From Acanthochromis polyacanthus (taxonomy: Eukaryota; Chordata; Actinopteri; Pomacentridae): a stretch of DNA of 64,000 nt. A program made the position numbers and the translations under genes. Below are positions 60,417 through 64,000 of this stretch, piece after piece. The notes under the pieces were generated by a model. The model was not told the origin of the DNA. It did no database searches and saw only the letters and a program-made list of their open reading frames with translations. Numbering within the stretch: the first letter of the stretch is position 1; the number at the start of each line of letters is the position of its first letter. The DNA lies in NCBI RefSeq assembly GCF_021347895.1, contig NC_067124.1:20140521-20204520 (forward strand), in the 5' to 3' direction.

Positions 60417-60639
60417 TACCGATCAGTCACAACACTATGACCACTGACAGGTGAAGTGAATAACATTGATCATATCTGTACTATGTGGTGTCCTGCTGGA
60501 AAACCTTGGATTCTGACATTTGTGTTGATGAGACTTAGATACATAAAAAAAACATTGTCACAGAACAAGCATGGTCCATCATGCATTGGAAATCCTAAAC
60601 GTTCATTCCCCTGCAGGAAAATGCTCCCCATCACATAGC

Positions 60640-61129
60640 TTCTTCTTCTTCTTTTCCTTTCGGCTTTTCCCTTCAAGGCTCGCAACGGCGAATCAGTTGC
60701 CTCCATCTAACCCTGTCTTCCGCATCCTCTTCTCTCACACCAACTACCTTCATGTCCTCTTTAACCACATCCATAAACCTCCTCTTTGGTCTTCCTCTAG
60801 GCCTCCTGCCTGGCAGTGGGAAACTCAGCATCCTTCTACCAATATATTCACTCTCTCTCCTCTGGACATGTCTGAACCATCTCAGTCTGGACTCTCTGAC
60901 TTTATCTCCAAAGCCTCTAACATGTGCTGTCCCTCTGATGTACTCATTCCTGAGCCTATCCACCCTGGTCACTCCCAAAGAGAACCTCAGCATCTTCAGT
61001 TCTGCTACCTCCAGCTCTGCCTCCTGTCTTTTCCTCAGGGACACTGTCTCCAGACCAAACAACATGGCTGGTCTCACCACAGTTTTGTAAACATTTCCTT
61101 TTATTTTAGCTGAAACTCTTCTATCACAT
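60640..61129 (-). mobile_element. RTE-like LINE 3' fragment with 13-bp target duplication
   Basis: CCCATCACATAGC occurs at 60627-60639 and again at 61130-61142, exactly bounding the insert. On the minus strand the insert ends with an (AAG)n-type tail next to 60640. The duplication is intact and the protein frame unbroken, so the insertion is younger than the host Tc1 remnant. Confidence 0.82.
60673..61129 (-). pseudogene. Reverse-transcriptase C-terminal fragment (RTE-like)
   Basis: About 150 residues are open: KIKGNVYKTVVRPAMLFGLE, EAELEVAELKMLRFSLGVTR, IRGTAHVRGFGDKVRESRLR and GRRPRGRPKRRFMDVVKEDM, ending at a stop. These blocks form the tail downstream of the reverse-transcriptase catalytic core in a fish non-LTR family. 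The catalytic YADD region is absent because of 5' truncation, so it has no activity. The assignment to the RTE clade is from memory. Confidence 0.75.
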
Positions 61130-61459
61130 CCCATCACATAGCAAAAACATCAAATAATCAGGAACATCTTGAGGAACCTGACAATCACCCAAGATGTTGA
61201 TTTGACCTCCAAACTTCCTCGACGCCATTCTGATCAATCATCAACAGGATGCAGTAGAACAAATTTGGTTCCCAGAGGCCTCACTGCACAATCCAGATTA
61301 CTCAAAGGCTCCACTGCTAACGTCCTGGTGCCAGACCCCATGGGACACCCTGAGACGTCCTCTGGTCGAGGCCCAATGGTTCAGAGCATTTTTGATGACA
61401 TAAGGGGGACCAACACTATTTTAGGCAGGTGATCATAATGTTAAGCCTGATTGGTTTAA

Positions 61460-62399
61460 TCAACAGTTAATTATTCTTTGTCACTGATTATTACAATCCT
61501 ACACATGCACTTTTACCTCCTTTCTGTCTCACATACTGGCCTGGCTGATCATGTCCATTGGACCATCCCTGATATACCTAGTGTGCACTGGGGCATGTAC
61601 ATGCCAACACGGCGTCTGCATGCAATCTTGATCTCAAGTCACTCAAGCAGGCAGACAGAGGACATAAGGAGCAGCAGCGGAGAGAGAGAGAGAGAGTGTG
61701 AGGAGAGGCCACCGCCGAGATCATCTATATTTTATAGACCTCTCAATTAGTGTCAGTGTTCACGGGTGGGAGGTTGGGGAGCAGTCCCTGTCTACTTGGC
61801 CTGCTCATGCTTGGCCTGTACCATCGACCCCCTCACGTTTTCACTCACCCCCCTCCTTCCCCTGTACAAAGTAGGATGTTTGATTTCGCTTCACCTCAGG
61901 GCTTTTCAAATCCTAATGAACGTAATGCCGTGGAGGATTCCTGACAGCAGTTTCATCTCATGTAATATCTTAAATGTGAAAATGGTGTTATTCTAAATGT
62001 GAGAACAAGGAGAATAAATAAAGATCCCACGGGAGGCCAGATTCAAATCAGATCTTTGCATTTATAGTATTCATGATGTACAGATGGTGATGTAGAGTTG
62101 TCATAAAACAGAAAACAGTAGCCAATATGTTAAAAAACACTACCAATGTCTTTTTTTAAACAAACAGATTAGCTTCTTTACATTTTTAAAAATGTTATTA
62201 CTAATTACCAATCTCATTATCTTGAAACAGAAGTGATGTGTAAATCAAAGCTATTAGAGCACCCCCACCTCACTTTTCTATGTATACCTCTAGTGTCACC
62301 CTACCATCCCACAGGATGAGAATATTTATAGATTTTTACCTTCAGAGTCAAACTGCTTGACTCATTCATTGGTTCAAACCTTCATGATCCTGTGAGACT
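61460..62399. other. Unique spacer
   Basis: There is a short (GA)n run at 61680-61698. Open frames at 61478-61996 show no domain. Confidence 0.35.
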
Positions 62400-62840
62400 T
62401 TATGAATCATATTATTTTCGCTAATTGTTTGATTTTCGCTAGCTGGCAAGGAATTTCAATGACATACAGGAAAGTGTTATCATGCTGAAGTGAACAGCTA
62501 TTTGCAATTTCAAATCCAGTTATGTCTTCTAAAGCTACAAAAATATCATCTGACATTAGGAATGACTTTGGCTTGATCAGACATGTCATTAGGTCACCTT
62601 TCATTCCATTACATTCTGACATATAAGAAACAGCTAAATGATAATAAAGGTGGCCTGATATTCCATCATGCTGTCGGGCCCAGCAGCAGAGTAAGAACCT
62701 TGACGTGATACTTGTTTGTCTAGTGATGTTCATCATATTAGCCATGCCCTGATGGCAGTGGTCTGTTTCCTTCATGTATGGGTAATTCCAGTTTTCCCGT
62801 TTCCAGGGTACAGAGGTGGTAAACGAGCACGACATGGGAT
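62400..62840. promoter_or_regulatory. Candidate conserved block with a 142-codon minus-strand open frame
   Basis: About 430 bp of repeat-free sequence stays open on the minus strand (62835-62407). The frame starts MSCSFTTSVPWKRENW, has no recognised domain, and lacks splice or promoter context. It may be a conserved non-coding element, an orphan frame or chance. Confidence 0.25.
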
Positions 62841-63044
62841 AGCATGGGTTGGAGATGTTGGAAAACAGTTCTGGGAATACAGAGTAAGCTAATTATTTGT
62901 TTACCTGTATACATTCCTAGCGTATTTCATCATGCTTATTTGTGTCTGTCGTCAGTTAAGAAGAATCTTCAACACAAGACAAGCACTGCAGTTTCTAGTC
63001 TGATTAATACTTTTAGCATTTACTTTGTCTGCTGGACTTAGCTT

Positions 63045-63360
63045 TTCTATGTTATTCCCAGTAATGGAAGATGATACCAACAAGAGAGGTCCTTGTACTA
63101 TCCCCTCCTCCCTCATCCCCACTTTCACCCAGCTGGTCGAGGCAGATGGCCGCCTTCCCTGGGCCTGGTTCTGTCGGAGATTTTTATTTACCCTCCCTAT
63201 TCTAGGATTTTTTTTTTCATTCCTTCTTACTTTCCCTGATTGGGAATCCAAAAGTTTACGTTCTCTGTTTATAATTTGTAAGGTCTGTACCATACTATGC
63301 TATGCACTTTGGAATGGCATGCATTGTAAATCTGCTCTATATAAATAAAACTGCATTGAA
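63045..63360 (+). repeat. Retroelement 3' tail, same family as 45345-45575
   Basis: CCTGGGCCTGGTTCTGTCGG followed by AGATTTTTATTTACCC, TGTAAGGTCTGTACCATACT and TCTGCTCTATATAAATAAAA, then CTGCATTGAATGA. This is the 3' end of a fish non-LTR element or SINE. The open frames at 62952-63348 lie within it. Confidence 0.6.
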
Positions 63361-64000
63361 TGAGACTGACATAGGAATCCAAACGTGCAGACAGCAAATA
63401 TGTATCAGAAACCTGAATAATGTGTTTGCATTTTCTCAATATCATTATCCAGTTAGAATATTTGAGTTCTCTTAAACTCGGGTTGTAGCATATATTCAAG
63501 AAACCATGATACACATAACCAAGATTCTCCAAAATCTGACATACGACCATGTGAATATGTACAAAAAACTGAAATTACAGAGGAATTAAAAGAGAGGTAT
63601 GTGGCATGAAAGCAGAGAACTCGAAAAGAGTGCGTACCATACTTATGTGTCATAAAATGGTTACTCACACTGCACATATTTGACTTTAAGAATAAAGAGA
63701 TATCCTTGGAAACCCTGCTTTGCCCTATCTCCAGAAGGAGAAGATATGCTGTCTCTCTTTCCTTCTCTCTCCTTCTAACCCAGCTGGAAGCTCCAGCTGC
63801 TAGGTTAAGTCTCGTCTGATGTTCCCCTGTGGCTCATTTAACCAAGGAAGGAAGCAGAGGAGAGGAGAGGAGACGAGAAGTGAGGAGAAGAAAGGAAAGG
63901 AGGGGAGATGAGAATGTTGAAACCGAAGGGACAGACAAATAATGAAAGTGAGAGTGGATGAGGTTTCATCAGTGAAATATTAAAAAAAAATCCAACCAAA
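63361..64000. other. Unique spacer, purine-rich near the right edge
   Basis: GAGAGGAGAGGAGACGAG-type sequence at 63855-63910 is a purine tract. No gene is visible at the edge. Confidence 0.35.

Larger units (their letters stand above)
60417..61459. mobile_element. Decayed Tc1-family element (fourth family), split by a LINE
   Basis: The left end ACCGATCAGTCACAACACTA followed by TGACCACTGACAGGTGAAGTG and the right end TTAGGCAGGTGATCATAATG, then TTAAGCCTGATTGG, are imperfect inverse copies and are characteristic ends of a fish Tc1 family. Inside, TCCTGCTGGAAAACCTTGG and CGTCCTGGTGCCAGACCCC are transposase remnants. The element is internally deleted and carries a LINE at 60640-61129. It has no intact frame. 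Confidence 0.7.

Noticed and set aside
60571..61113. 180-codon plus-strand open frame
   Set aside because: Antisense of the RTE-like reverse-transcriptase fragment.

Overview
This window looks like nuclear DNA of a ray-finned (teleost) fish. I infer this from several Tc1/mariner families with long terminal inverted repeats, fish-type LINE and SINE 3' tails (GGATG, AATAAAC-CTTGC and GAATT ends), and many long (CA/GT)n microsatellites. Host coding exons carry GT-AG splice signals. There are no operons, ribosome binding sites, CRISPR arrays or prokaryotic genes. Most long open frames in the window are (CA)n or (GA)n runs read through, or shadows of transposons.

Left edge (1-3.3 kb): the 5' end of a minus-strand host gene that continues off the window. 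Three exons (711-779, 347-418, 15-85), all in splice phase 1, encode a start methionine, a basic segment and the opening of a first MBT repeat. The motif GHFSWEKYLKETG...APASCFKQ is that of Scm-type Polycomb proteins (SCMH1/SCML2). Two possible untranslated leader exons (ending at 2375 and 3142) and a promoter-like zone with a YY1-type ATGGCGG site lie upstream.

3.3-40 kb: mostly non-coding. A nearly complete 1,622-bp Tc1-like transposon (3671-5292) carries a frameshifted transposase. Otherwise there are old transposon ends, (CA/GT)n, (GA)n and (CT)n arrays, and islands of balanced, TAAT- and octamer-containing unique sequence that resemble conserved non-coding elements. A CpG-rich patch near 31.35-31.64 kb could be an unassigned promoter. 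The layout fits a regulatory gene desert upstream of the Scm-type gene, but this is inference.

40.5-47.2 kb: a transposon graveyard. It holds a decayed Tc1 element, a 5'-truncated L1/Tx1-like LINE with a 17-bp target duplication, a decayed L2/Rex-like LINE, retroelement tails and a TTAA-flanked piggyBac-like MITE. Within it sits a two-exon plus-strand island (44062-44388) encoding the C-terminal His-box end of a USP37-like ubiquitin protease. Its ancestral splice acceptor appears to be mutated and no catalytic-Cys exon is visible.

47-64 kb: an 88-base G homopolymer, a splice-bounded open 93-bp putative minus-strand exon (51126-51218), a 628-bp TTAA foldback element (53203-53830), a third decayed Tc1 transposase, LINE 3' ends, and an RTE-like LINE fragment inserted with a 13-bp target duplication into a fourth, decayed Tc1-family element (about 60.4-61.5 kb).
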